A stretch of 64,000 nucleotides of DNA from NCBI RefSeq assembly GCF_001983175.1, contig NZ_MNPW01000006.1, positions 310,001 to 374,000 of the forward strand. The letters are read 5' to 3'. Positions within the stretch are counted from its first letter, which is position 1, and each line of letters starts with the position of its first letter. This document shows, one piece after another, positions 17,783-26,476 of the stretch. The position numbers and the translations under genes were made by a program. Source of the stretch: Pseudomonas cedrina subsp. cedrina (GTDB lineage: Bacteria > Pseudomonadota > Gammaproteobacteria > Pseudomonadales > Pseudomonadaceae). The notes beneath the pieces were generated by a model, which did no database searches, was not told where the DNA came from, and was given only the letters and a program-made list of their open reading frames with translations.

Positions 17783-18715
17783 ATGGATAGCCAAACCTTG
17801 ATGCTGTTCGGCGGTATCGGCGCGATCCTGGTGCTCGCCTCGCTGATTGGCCTGATTCTCAAGCTGCGCACACGCGGCACCCAAAACGCGGTGATCGACA
17901 ACCTCAACGCACGCATCAACGCCTGGTGGGTGATGGTGGTGGTGATCGGCATCGCCTTCTGGCTGGGCACCGGCGCGGTGATCCTGTTGTTCTACGCGGT
18001 GTCGTTCTACGCCCTGCGCGAATTCCTCACCCTCACGCCCACCCGCCGCAGCGACTACCCGGCACTGGTCGCCGCGTTCTACCTGGCACTGCCGCTGCAA
18101 TACCTGTTGATTTACTCGGACTGGTACGGGCTGTTCTCGATCTTTATCCCGGTGTACGTGTTCCTGCTGCTGCCGATCCTTGCCTCCCTGGGCGGCGACA
18201 GCACGCATTTCCTGGAACGCGCCTCGAAGGTGCAATGGGGCCTGATGATCGCCGTGTTCTGCGTATCCTTCGTCCCGGCGTTGCTGACGTTGGACATCCC
18301 CGGCTACGAAGGCCGCAACCTGCTGCTGATTGCCTACCTGGTGATCGTGGTGCAACTGTCCGACGTGCTGCAGTACGTGTGCGGCAAGCTGTTCGGCAAA
18401 CACAAGATCGCCCCCAACCTGTCACCGTCCAAGACGGTGGAAGGGTTTGTCGGCGGGATTCTGCTCTCATCCCTGATCGGCGCCGCGTTGTGGTGGACCA
18501 CGCCGTTCAACCCGTGGCAGTCATTCTTGATTGCGCTGCTGATCAACCTGCTCGGCTTTGCCGGCGGGATTGTGATGTCGGCGATCAAGCGCGACCGGGG
18601 TGTGAAGGATTGGGGACACATGATCGAAGGCCACGGCGGGATGCTGGATAGGCTGGATTCGGTGTGTTTTGCGGCGCCGATTTTCTTCCATCTGGTGCGG
18701 TACTGGTGGACTTGA
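17783..18715 (+). CDS. CdsA-like phosphatidate cytidylyltransferase (YnbB-like)
   Basis: 310-residue polytopic membrane enzyme expected to make CDP-diacylglycerol from phosphatidate and CTP. The C-terminal signature of the family is present: SPSKTVEGFVGG, then KRDRGVKDWGHMIEGHGGMLDRLDS. About eight helices precede it. It is a second copy relative to the housekeeping cdsA, which in pseudomonads lies in the rpsB-tsf-pyrH-frr-uppS cluster. Last gene of the operon; downstream DNA turns sharply AT-rich. With the neighbouring phosphatidyltransferase and phosphatase it forms the CDP-DAG branch of a self-contained lipid pathway. Confidence 0.9.
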   Translation: MDSQTLMLFGGIGAILVLASLIGLILKLRTRGTQNAVIDNLNARINAWWVMVVVIGIAFWLGTGAVILLFYAVSFYALREFLTLTPTRRSDYPALVAAFYLALPLQYLLIYSDWYGLFSIFIPVYVFLLLPILASLGGDSTHFLERASKVQWGLMIAVFCVSFVPALLTLDIPGYEGRNLLLIAYLVIVVQLSDVLQYVCGKLFGKHKIAPNLSPSKTVEGFVGGILLSSLIGAALWWTTPFNPWQSFLIALLINLLGFAGGIVMSAIKRDRGVKDWGHMIEGHGGMLDRLDSVCFAAPIFFHLVRYWWT

Positions 18716-18744
18716 ATTTTTTAAAGCTAACAAATTGAATTGTT

Positions 18745-18864
18745 TTATAAGCCTATCGGCTAACGATAACGTATATTCTGTTAGCTTATAGGCTTATTTA
18801 TTATATTTTTTGTATGCCTATAGGCTAATATCTATTTCAATATTGATAGCCTATAAGCTTACAA
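18745..18864. promoter_or_regulatory. Four operator-like repeats upstream of the HTH-Fic module
   Basis: AT-rich 160-bp region with four copies of an imperfect palindrome close to AGCCTATAGGCT followed by AAC or AAT: 18747-18764, 18780-18797 (inverted), 18814-18830 and 18846-18862. The first two form an 18-bp inverted repeat with two mismatches and a 15-nt spacer. The last copy ends 14 bp before the start of the HTH gene. This looks like an autoregulated operator for the HTH protein. Confidence 0.7.
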
Positions 18865-18876
18865 AGGTCTTTTATC

Positions 18877-19341
18877 ATGGGTACTTCCAATCTCTACAAG
18901 CTGCGCCTTTCTCAAGTAGAACGCGCCATCGAACCTTTCAATACCGTTAAAGGCGTGCCCGTTCCGCAAGGCGGTTGGCTGCGGTCTATCAGAGAATCGC
19001 TAGGTCGCTCATTAAGAGCTCAGGCCGAAATTGCGGGCGTCTCTTCAGTGACCTTGACCAAATCCGAACGCTCCGAGGCCGAAGATCGGATATCGCTCGC
19101 ACAGCTGAGAAAGCTGGCGGCAGCGCTGGACTGTGAACTCGTCTACGGCCTGGTCCCCAAAAAGCCTCTGCATGAAGTCATACAAGACCGCGCCGAACTG
19201 ATGGCCAAGCAAGAAATCCTAGGCGTCGCACATTCCATGAGCCTTGAAGATCAACGGCCTTCCGATGCGTTCATCGAACGTCAGATTGATGAGCGCCGCA
19301 AAGAATTGCTCGACGGTTCGTGGAAACGCCTATGGCAATAG
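18877..19341 (+). CDS. Mobile mystery protein A (HTH regulator)
   Basis: 154-residue protein of the mobile mystery protein A family, an XRE-like helix-turn-helix protein always paired with a Fic protein and scattered on mobile DNA. The HTH spans about residues 35-90 (WLRSIRESLGRSLRAQAEIAGVSSVTLTKSERSE and LAQLRKLAAALDCELVYGLVP). The C-terminal charged helix (DQRPSDAFIERQIDERRKELLDG) is typical. It overlaps the downstream Fic gene by 10 nt. By analogy with HTH-Fic pairs it may be the antitoxin and autorepressor acting on the four upstream repeats. Confidence 0.85.
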   Translation: MGTSNLYKLRLSQVERAIEPFNTVKGVPVPQGGWLRSIRESLGRSLRAQAEIAGVSSVTLTKSERSEAEDRISLAQLRKLAAALDCELVYGLVPKKPLHEVIQDRAELMAKQEILGVAHSMSLEDQRPSDAFIERQIDERRKELLDGSWKRLWQ

Positions 19342-19919
19342 AACTGGAACTTAAACCCGGCCAAACCCCTCTCGACCCTGACGAAGTCGCTGGCCTGAAA
19401 CCGAGACACATCGCCACCCAAGGCGAATTGGATGAGTGGGAGGCGCAAAACATCGTCAAAGCCTCACGCTGGATAGCCCGGCAGAGAAAGCTGGATGTGC
19501 TGAACGATCATTTCCGCCGTGAGCTGCACGCGAAAATGTTCGACGACACATGGAAATGGGCCGGCACGTTCCGCAAATCAGATAAGAATATCGGCTGTGA
19601 CTGGACGCAGATTGCCGTCAACTTGCGCCAGTTACTCGACAACATGGCTTATTGGCTGGAGCACAACGTCTTCCCGCCAGAAGAGGTTGCGGTGCGCTTT
19701 CATCATCGACTTGTTTGGCTACACGCCTTCCCGAATGGCAACGGCAGACATGCTCGCCTCATGACCGATTGCCTGCTCAGGCAATGTGGTCTTGCGCCCT
19801 TCTCCTGGGGGCGCGGTAACCTGGTGACCGCGACCGAAGTTCGCCAACGCTACATCCAGGCGCTTCGCGCTGCTGATGCCAATGATTACGCTCTGCTGTT
19901 GGCATTCGTGCGTAGTTGA
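19332..19919 (+). CDS. Mobile mystery protein B (Fic-domain protein)
   Basis: 195-residue Fic-family protein. Fic enzymes usually transfer AMP or another phospho-moiety to target proteins. The core motif reads HAFPNGNGRHARLM (about residues 131-144); the His, GNGR and trailing Arg are intact, but the residue before GNG that normally is Asp/Glu and binds magnesium is Asn. The region FDDTWKWAGTFRKSDKNIG upstream is the conserved Fic N-terminal part. ATG 19332 lies within the end of the HTH gene, so the two are translationally coupled. Likely a toxin-antitoxin-like or regulatory module acquired horizontally, given the AT-rich promoter and its lone position. Confidence 0.85.
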   Translation: MAIELELKPGQTPLDPDEVAGLKPRHIATQGELDEWEAQNIVKASRWIARQRKLDVLNDHFRRELHAKMFDDTWKWAGTFRKSDKNIGCDWTQIAVNLRQLLDNMAYWLEHNVFPPEEVAVRFHHRLVWLHAFPNGNGRHARLMTDCLLRQCGLAPFSWGRGNLVTATEVRQRYIQALRAADANDYALLLAFVRS

Positions 19920-20016
19920 AGCGCCGCTTAAGGATGACGGGCAAAGTCTGAAATTACGTCTCCTACGCCCCGCGTCCCTTTCTTTCGCAGGACATTTCCG
20001 AGAGAATCCCAGCCGC

Positions 20017-20045
20017 TTGTGCCCCGCCCTTTCGATGGCTAGTCT
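20017..20045 (+). promoter_or_regulatory. Putative sigma70 promoter of the DUF6124 leader
   Basis: TTGTGC (20017-20022), 17-bp spacer, TAGTCT (20040-20045). Moderate match to consensus; it would start transcription close to the first hairpin of the leader at 20052. Confidence 0.4.
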
Positions 20046-20049
20046 GCGT

Positions 20050-20285
20050 TCGTCACTGCCAGTTCAGTGACCGGGTTTAGCAGCTCGAACGTTCAACATT
20101 GGGCGCACAAGCGCCATCTCAAGCATGGCGTTTTTTTATGCCAAGGCTTTATGGTGGCTGTGCGCAGGGCACTTTCGGGTGCGCCGGGTTCCCAATGTTC
20201 CGGCCTGCTAACCTGCGTACAGCTGCCACCCATTGTTTAGCAGCGATGGTTGTCGGCTCCAATTACCTACATTGGAGTTACCGCA
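20050..20285 (+). ncRNA. Structured 5' leader with terminator/antiterminator-like hairpins
   Basis: About 235 nt of non-coding DNA before the DUF6124-type gene. It contains a perfect 7-bp hairpin GTCACTG-N6-CAGTGAC (20052-20071). Next is GGCGC-ACAA-GCGCC (20102-20115), which overlaps and excludes a second hairpin CGCCAT-N7-ATGGCG (20112-20130) followed by seven T (20131-20137), an intrinsic terminator. From about 20145 to 20230 the sequence stays GC-structured. Mutually exclusive stems suggest attenuation. From memory, similar leaders recur in fluorescent pseudomonads; I cannot name an Rfam family. Confidence 0.5.
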
Positions 20286-20486
20286 ATGAGCAAAGTAAAA
20301 CCCAACCCGCCCCACCATTTTTTCACCACCCATCCCGACCTCAGCCTGGAAGACGCCCTGGCCTACGCCTCGGACCTGCTCCACTGTGCCGAAGGGTTAA
20401 GCGATTCGCCCAAAGCCGCCGGCTACCTGATGGAAATGGCCAAAGTCATGGTGGATCGTTCACTGGAGTGCATGAGTCCGCAGTAA
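20286..20486 (+). CDS. Small DUF6124/DUF3077-like protein
   Basis: 66-residue cytosolic protein of unknown function (MSKVKPNPPHHFFTTHPDLS...), typical of a multicopy Pseudomonas family now called DUF6124. The middle (LEDALAYASDLLHCAEGLSD and AAGYLMEMAKVMVDRSLECM) should form two amphipathic helices. ATG 20286 has GGAG nine bases upstream. The long structured leader before it is a recurring association. No function is proposed. Confidence 0.7.
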   Translation: MSKVKPNPPHHFFTTHPDLSLEDALAYASDLLHCAEGLSDSPKAAGYLMEMAKVMVDRSLECMSPQ

Positions 20487-20495
20487 CGCTGTGGC

Positions 20496-20519
20496 GAGCC
20501 TGTCAACGCGGCCAGGCTC
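20496..20519 (+). terminator. Hairpin after the DUF6124 gene
   Basis: GAGCCTG (20496-20502), 10-nt loop, CAGGCTC (20513-20519), with only a weak T-containing tail. Ten bases after the stop codon; possible terminator. Confidence 0.35.
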
Positions 20520-20671
20520 CTTGTTGAAGAGATGGGATGCTGCGCAGTTTTGATCGGTTTTGCGCTACGTCTCACTTTTGTGCAAAACACCTGGCGGTAC
20601 GGCGTATTGCCGTCATCTTTTGGAGCAAAGACGCGTGTAAGATACGCCGCACTTAGCCAGGGATGCCCACC

Positions 20672-23600
20672 ATGTTCGATTCGTTCAAAGCGCTCAGCCG
20701 CCGTATTGCCGGCGCGTTATCCAGTGTGGTGGGTGCCGTCCTTGGCCAATGGCATCCGCCGTTCTGGCTACGTGCGATCGGCCGTGGGCTGGGCAACCTG
20801 GGCAACAAGGCTCGCGCTTATCCGCGTCAGACCGGTGCGGGGGTGTTGGGCCTGGTCTTGCTCGCCGCCGCCGGGTTCTACGGCTGGCATTGGTATTCCA
20901 ACCTGCCGCAGCCGCATACCGCGAGCTACTCGCTGCACAAACCGAACCTCACCGATTACACCCAGCAAACGCCGGTTGTGGATAACTTGCAGGTGCGTTT
21001 TGGCGAATCCGTGGCCCCGCTGGCGGCCATCGGCAAGCCGGTTACCGAGGGCATTACGCTCAAACCGAGCGTCGCCGGCGCCTGGCGCTGGTCCGACGAC
21101 CGCACCTTGCAGTTCGTACCTGAAAAAGACTGGCCCATCGACGCCCATTTCACCCTCGATCTGGCCAAGCGCGACCTGCTGGCGGACGGCGTGCTGCTGG
21201 ACCAATACAGCACGCAGTTTTCCACCCAACCATTCCGCGCCACCCTGGCGCAAAACGAGCTGTATCAGGACCCGTCCAACCCGACGTTGAAACAGCTGGT
21301 GGCGACCTTCCATTTTTCCCACCCGGTTGACGAAGACACCCTGCGCAAACGGGTAACGGTTACCCTGGGCAAAGGCCTGGCCTACCGCGACGCCCAGTTG
21401 CCCAATCGTCCGGAAATCACCTTCGACGAGAAAAAACTCAACGCCTACGTGCGCTCCGCCGCCCTGGCCACGCCATTGGAAAGCACGCCCGTGAGCGCCA
21501 AGCTCGACGAAGGCATCAAGGCGCGCGACGGCGGCAACGCCACTAACGCGCCGCTGGTGGCGGAAGTCACCGTGCCTGGCCGCTATCGCTTGACCTTTAC
21601 TGCGGCCGAAGTGAGCTTCGTGGACAACGAGCGCAGCGAGCCGGAGCCGGTGCTGATGTTCAGCAGCTCCAGCGCCGTGGCCGATGACACCATCGCCGGT
21701 AAGGTTCAGGCCTGGCTGTTGCCGGAAAAAGCCCAGGACGACACGCGCCCTTACAGCAGCAACGACATTGACGACGCCCTTCTCGCCCGCAGCACCAAGC
21801 TCAACCTGGCCCATGTGCCCAGCGTCGAACCGTTGAACACCCTGCATGCCTTCAAATTCAAGGCACCGGCCGGTCGCGCCGTGTATGTGCGCGTGCCCGC
21901 CAACCTGGAAGCCATCGGCGGCTATCTGGCGAAGAATCCGACGGCGTCGCTGATCAGCATGCCCGCGTACCCGCGCACGTTGCAGTTCCTGTCCGACGGC
22001 GCCTTGCTCAGCCTCACCGGCGAAAAACGCCTGGGCTTCATGGCCCGAGGCGTACCCGGCGCCCACGTGGAAATCGCGCGCCTGTTGCCTAACCAGTTGC
22101 AACATCTGGTGGACCAGAGCAGCGGTAGCTTTGCCCGGCCGAACTTTGGCAACGAATACTTCGATCGCATGGTCGAGCGCCAGTCGTTGGACATTGCGCT
22201 GTCATCCAATGACCCGGCGAAAACCGTCTATGACAATGTCGACCTCAGCCACTACCTGACCGCCAACGGCGGCCGTCGCGGCATCTTCGTGCTCAAGCTC
22301 AGCCCGCAGGATGAACCCGCCGAGCGCACGTTCGAATACGAGCGCACCAGTACCAGCGACCTGCGTTTTATCGTGGTGACCGACCTTGGCATCATCGCCA
22401 AACGCTCCAGTGATGGCAGCCATGACGTGTATGTGCAGTCCATCGGCAATGGATCGCCGGTGTCCGATGCGCAAGTCGACATCATCGGCCGCAACGGTTT
22501 GCCCGTCGCCAGTGGCCACACCGATGGCGAAGGCCACGCGCATTTCGCCAAGCTGGATGAATTGCGCCGTGAGAAAACGCCGCTGATGTATGTAGTCACT
22601 CGCGGCAATGACCAGTCCTTCCTGCCCATCGCCCGTCAGTCACAGCAGCTGGATCTGTCGCGTTTCGACGTTGGCGGCTTGGAGGAAGACGGTGCGATTG
22701 ATCGCCTCAGCGCTTACCTGTTTACCGACCGTGGGCTGTACCGGCCCGGCGAAACCGCGCACCTGGGCATGATCGTGCGCAGCGGCAACTGGAAAGGCGC
22801 ACTGCAAGGCCTGCCGGTGGAGCTGCAAATCACCGATCCGCGGGGCCTGGAAGTGATTCGCCAGCCGTTGAAACTGTCCGCCAGCGGTTTTGAAACCTTT
22901 GACTTCCCCAGCAGCGAAGTCGCCCCCGCCGGGGACTACACCGCGACCTTGCAGTTGATTGGCCAGAAACAGACCCGTACCGACTTGGGCAGCGTGAGCT
23001 TCAAGGTCCGCGACTTCGAACCGGACCGCATGAAGGTCAGCCTGAGCCTGCACGACACGCCCGTGCAAGGCTGGATCCCACCGGACCAGGTCGTGGCCAA
23101 AGTCACCGCCATGCACCTGTTCGGCGCCCCGGCGTCGGGCCGCCGCGTGACCGCTAAAATGTCCCTGAGCCCAACGCTCGCGGCGTTTGACCGTTATCCC
23201 GATTACCGCTTCCGCCTTAACGACTCCCTGGAAGACGCCAGCGCCGAAGACCTGGCCGAAACCGCCGTGGACGACAACGGCCAGGCCGTGCTCGACCTCA
23301 ACCTGCAACGCTTCGCCAACAGCACGTATCGCCTGCAGGTGATGACCCAAGTGTTCGAGGCCGAAGGCGGGCGCAATGTGGCAGCGCAAAGTGCGTTGCT
23401 GGTGTCGTCCGCGCCTTACCTGGTCGGTGTGAAAAGTCAGGATTCGCTGTCGTACGTCGCCAAGGACGCGCCACGCCAGGTGCAATGGCTGGCCGTCGCG
23501 CCAGACCTCACTCCGCTCGCGGTGGATGGCCTGACCAGCGAAGTGGTGGAACACCGCTACGTGTCGGTATTGGTCAAGCAATCCAATGGCACCTACAAAT

Positions 23601-26476
23601 ACGAGTCGCGCATTAAGAATATCAGCCAGCCGGCTTCACCTTTGGTGATGACCAAGGAAGGCGCCAAGCAGACCCTGAACACCGGCACGCCGGGGGATTT
23701 CACCCTGCAACTGAAGGACGCCAACGGTAACCTGCTCAACCAGATCGACTACAGCGTGGCCGGCCGTGGCAACACATCGCGCTCCCTGGAACGCAACGCC
23801 GAGCTGCAACTGCGCCTGGATAAACGCAGCTACGCCACCGGTGATGAGATCGCTATCAGCATCCGCGCGCCGTATACCGGTGCCGGCTTGATCACCATCG
23901 AGCGCGACAAGGTGTATACCCAGCAGTGGTTCAAGGCCGACAGCACCAACAGCGTGCAACATATCCGCGTTCCTGCCGGGCTTGAAGGCAATGCCTACGT
24001 CAACGTGCAGTTTGTGCGCGATATGGGCTCGTCCGAGGTGTACATGAGCCCGCTGTCCTACGGCGTGGTGCCGTTCAGCATCAACCTGGATGCGCGGCGC
24101 ATGGCGCTGAAGGTCGAAGGGCCGGCGAAAATCGAGCCTGGGCAAATGCTCGACATCAAGGTCACCGCCGACCGCCCGGGCCGCGCCGTGGTGTATGCGG
24201 TAGATGAAGGCATCCTGCAAGTGGCGCGCTACCAGACGCCGGACCCGCTGGGCTTTTTCTTCCAGAAGCGTGCGCTGGAGGTCGGCACCAGCCAGATCCT
24301 TGACTTGATCCTGCCGGAATTCAGCCGTCTGCTCAGTGGCGCAGCGCCCGGTGGCGATACGGACGGCGCCCTGGCCAACCACCTGAATCCATTCAAACGT
24401 AAACACCAGCCTCCGGTGGCCTGGTGGTCAGGGTTGGTGGACTTGCCGGCGGGCGAAACCGTGCTGCATTACCAGGTTCCGGACAGCTTCAACGGCAAGC
24501 TGCATCTATTTGCAGTAGCGGTGGACAGCGACAGCGTCGGGGTCAGCGAAGCCAATACCGAGGTGCGCGGGCCGATCGTGATCACGCCTAACGTACCGGC
24601 CTTTGTGGCGCCTGGAGACGTGTTCAATGTCAGCGCCGGGGTATTCAGCAACCTCGACGCAGCGGCAGACGTGAAGTTTGAATTGCAGACCAGCGATGGC
24701 CTCAAGGTGCAAGGTGACAAAGGCAGTACCCTGTCGCTGCAACCGCGCAAAGAGGGCACCGCCGAGTTCAAGATCAAGGTCGGCGAAACCCTCGGTTCGG
24801 CGGACCTGCGTTTTGTCGCGGTGCTGCCCAACGGCAAACGTATCCAAGTGGCGGAAACCACCTCGATCCGCCCTTTGAGCGAACATCGCGTGGCCTTGAG
24901 CCTGGGCCGCTTCGACAGCGCCAGCAAAGAGCTCAAGCCCACCCGCGAGCTGTTCAGCCAGCTGCGCGACGTTCAACTGGGCGTAGCGGCCTCGCCGCTG
25001 GTGTGGGCCAACGGCCTCAAGCATTACCTGGATGACTACGGCTACGCCTGCACCGAGCAGTTGGTGTCCAAAGCCATGCCGGCCCTGATCTGGGGCGGCA
25101 ACGCACCTGAAGCCGAACAAGCCTTCGGCAGCGCCGTGCGCATGCTGCGCCAACGCCAGAACCAGGCCGGCGGCTTTGGATTGTGGGCGGCCAACCCGGA
25201 CGTGGCACCGTACGCCAGCCTGTACGCAACAGACTTCCTGATCGAAGCCAAGGAGCGCGGGTTGTCGGTACCGGAAGACCTGCTGGTGCGCTCCAATGCC
25301 TATCTGACAGACCTGGCCAACGGTCCTAGCGAAGGCCTGTCGGAATTGCGCAACCGTGCCTACGCCAGTTACCTGCTGAGCCGTCAGGGGATTCTGGTGA
25401 GTGGCGCGTTGAGCGATATCCGCGAGCGTTACGAGCGCTACTTCAAGGACACCTGGCAGAACGACCTGGGCGCTGCCTACCTGGCGGCCAGCTACAAATT
25501 GCTCAAGCAGGATCGCCAGGCCGATACGCTGTTCCGCAAAATCCCGTGGCGCGCCCTTGTGGATAAGTGGGACAGCGACGGGCTGTACTACGACCCGCTG
25601 GTCCATGATGCCGAACACCTGCACCTGCTGGCGCGCCACTTCCCCGAGCTGCTGGACGACGTGCCCGCCGCGCTGTTGGATAAACTTGGCAAGCGCCTCA
25701 ACGAGCAGCGTTACAACTCGCTGTCAGCCGCCCTGCTGCTGCGCGCCCTGGACAACTATGGTCAGCGTGCGCAAACCGACATGACCCTCAAGGCGACCGC
25801 CTGGCTGGGTGACAAGCAGCAGCAATTACTGGAGATGGCCGGCCAGCCACCGCGCGCCGCCGTGCCAGGCACCACGCAAAAGCTGGTGATGGAAAAATCC
25901 GACGGCCCGGCCGCGTTCTACATGCTCAGCGAAGCCGGTTTCGACAAGGGCGCCAAGCTCAAGCCGATCAACAATGGCCTGGAAATCATTCACGAATACC
26001 TCGACCTTAAAGGCGAGCCGGTAAAAACAGTGGCCGTGGGTGACGAGTTCCTGGTGCGCCTGCGACTGCGTGCCACTGACCGCGACCAGGTGCAGCAAGT
26101 GGCCGTGGTCGACCTGCTGCCGGGTGGCGTCGAGCCTGTGTATAACTTGCCGGCGGAGCCGGAAGCCGCCAGCAGCGAGGAAAGCGAGGGCGAAGAGTCG
26201 GAGTATGTGGAAGAGGACAGCCAGGAAGAACACGCCTGGCAAGCGCCCATCGGCGAAACCGAGCTGAGCGACTGGCAGCCGGACTACGTGGACGTACGTG
26301 ATGATCGGGTGGTGTTGTACGGCACCGCGCTGCGTGATGCAGGCACGTTCGTCTACCGCGTACGGGCTACCAACGCGGGGACCTTCAATACGCCACCGGC
26401 CTACGCCGAGGGCATGTACGAAACCACCCTGCAAGGGCGCGGCAAAGTAGGCCAGCTTGAAATTACCAAGCCTTAA
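20672..26476 (+). CDS. Bacterial alpha-2-macroglobulin family protein
   Basis: 1934-residue envelope protein that traps attacking proteases. The N-terminus has a transmembrane anchor near residues 50-70 (GAGVLGLVLLAAAGFYGWHW) in place of a lipobox. A long array of MG/beta-sandwich domains follows (e.g. AYLFTDRGLYRPGETAHLGMI), then the thioester motif CTEQ with Cys1460 (YGYACTEQLVSKA) in the alpha/alpha domain. The C-terminal part holds an acidic Glu-rich stretch (EEDSQEEH). It is longer than E. coli YfhM (about 1650). ATG 20672 is preferred over 20663 because CAGGGA is properly spaced from it. Its end overlaps the start of pbpC by 20 nt, the usual yfhM-pbpC pairing. Confidence 0.92.
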   Translation: MFDSFKALSRRIAGALSSVVGAVLGQWHPPFWLRAIGRGLGNLGNKARAYPRQTGAGVLGLVLLAAAGFYGWHWYSNLPQPHTASYSLHKPNLTDYTQQTPVVDNLQVRFGESVAPLAAIGKPVTEGITLKPSVAGAWRWSDDRTLQFVPEKDWPIDAHFTLDLAKRDLLADGVLLDQYSTQFSTQPFRATLAQNELYQDPSNPTLKQLVATFHFSHPVDEDTLRKRVTVTLGKGLAYRDAQLPNRPEITFDEKKLNAYVRSAALATPLESTPVSAKLDEGIKARDGGNATNAPLVAEVTVPGRYRLTFTAAEVSFVDNERSEPEPVLMFSSSSAVADDTIAGKVQAWLLPEKAQDDTRPYSSNDIDDALLARSTKLNLAHVPSVEPLNTLHAFKFKAPAGRAVYVRVPANLEAIGGYLAKNPTASLISMPAYPRTLQFLSDGALLSLTGEKRLGFMARGVPGAHVEIARLLPNQLQHLVDQSSGSFARPNFGNEYFDRMVERQSLDIALSSNDPAKTVYDNVDLSHYLTANGGRRGIFVLKLSPQDEPAERTFEYERTSTSDLRFIVVTDLGIIAKRSSDGSHDVYVQSIGNGSPVSDAQVDIIGRNGLPVASGHTDGEGHAHFAKLDELRREKTPLMYVVTRGNDQSFLPIARQSQQLDLSRFDVGGLEEDGAIDRLSAYLFTDRGLYRPGETAHLGMIVRSGNWKGALQGLPVELQITDPRGLEVIRQPLKLSASGFETFDFPSSEVAPAGDYTATLQLIGQKQTRTDLGSVSFKVRDFEPDRMKVSLSLHDTPVQGWIPPDQVVAKVTAMHLFGAPASGRRVTAKMSLSPTLAAFDRYPDYRFRLNDSLEDASAEDLAETAVDDNGQAVLDLNLQRFANSTYRLQVMTQVFEAEGGRNVAAQSALLVSSAPYLVGVKSQDSLSYVAKDAPRQVQWLAVAPDLTPLAVDGLTSEVVEHRYVSVLVKQSNGTYKYESRIKNISQPASPLVMTKEGAKQTLNTGTPGDFTLQLKDANGNLLNQIDYSVAGRGNTSRSLERNAELQLRLDKRSYATGDEIAISIRAPYTGAGLITIERDKVYTQQWFKADSTNSVQHIRVPAGLEGNAYVNVQFVRDMGSSEVYMSPLSYGVVPFSINLDARRMALKVEGPAKIEPGQMLDIKVTADRPGRAVVYAVDEGILQVARYQTPDPLGFFFQKRALEVGTSQILDLILPEFSRLLSGAAPGGDTDGALANHLNPFKRKHQPPVAWWSGLVDLPAGETVLHYQVPDSFNGKLHLFAVAVDSDSVGVSEANTEVRGPIVITPNVPAFVAPGDVFNVSAGVFSNLDAAADVKFELQTSDGLKVQGDKGSTLSLQPRKEGTAEFKIKVGETLGSADLRFVAVLPNGKRIQVAETTSIRPLSEHRVALSLGRFDSASKELKPTRELFSQLRDVQLGVAASPLVWANGLKHYLDDYGYACTEQLVSKAMPALIWGGNAPEAEQAFGSAVRMLRQRQNQAGGFGLWAANPDVAPYASLYATDFLIEAKERGLSVPEDLLVRSNAYLTDLANGPSEGLSELRNRAYASYLLSRQGILVSGALSDIRERYERYFKDTWQNDLGAAYLAASYKLLKQDRQADTLFRKIPWRALVDKWDSDGLYYDPLVHDAEHLHLLARHFPELLDDVPAALLDKLGKRLNEQRYNSLSAALLLRALDNYGQRAQTDMTLKATAWLGDKQQQLLEMAGQPPRAAVPGTTQKLVMEKSDGPAAFYMLSEAGFDKGAKLKPINNGLEIIHEYLDLKGEPVKTVAVGDEFLVRLRLRATDRDQVQQVAVVDLLPGGVEPVYNLPAEPEAASSEESEGEESEYVEEDSQEEHAWQAPIGETELSDWQPDYVDVRDDRVVLYGTALRDAGTFVYRVRATNAGTFNTPPAYAEGMYETTLQGRGKVGQLEITKP

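Noticed and set aside
20099..20527. 142-codon frame across the DUF6124 leader and gene
   Set aside because: Overlaps the structured leader and the better-supported DUF6124 frame. Some databases list similar proteins from such leaders, but I see no coding signal; it would be worth a ribosome-profiling check.
22063..22076. CCACGTGGAAA resembling half of a parS site in the alpha-2-macroglobulin gene
   Set aside because: The left half does not match (GCGCCCACGTGG), so it is not a ParB palindrome.
20768..22105. 445-codon antisense frame within the alpha-2-macroglobulin gene
   Set aside because: Low-complexity His/Gln/Arg-rich translation typical of GC-rich shadows; no ribosome site.
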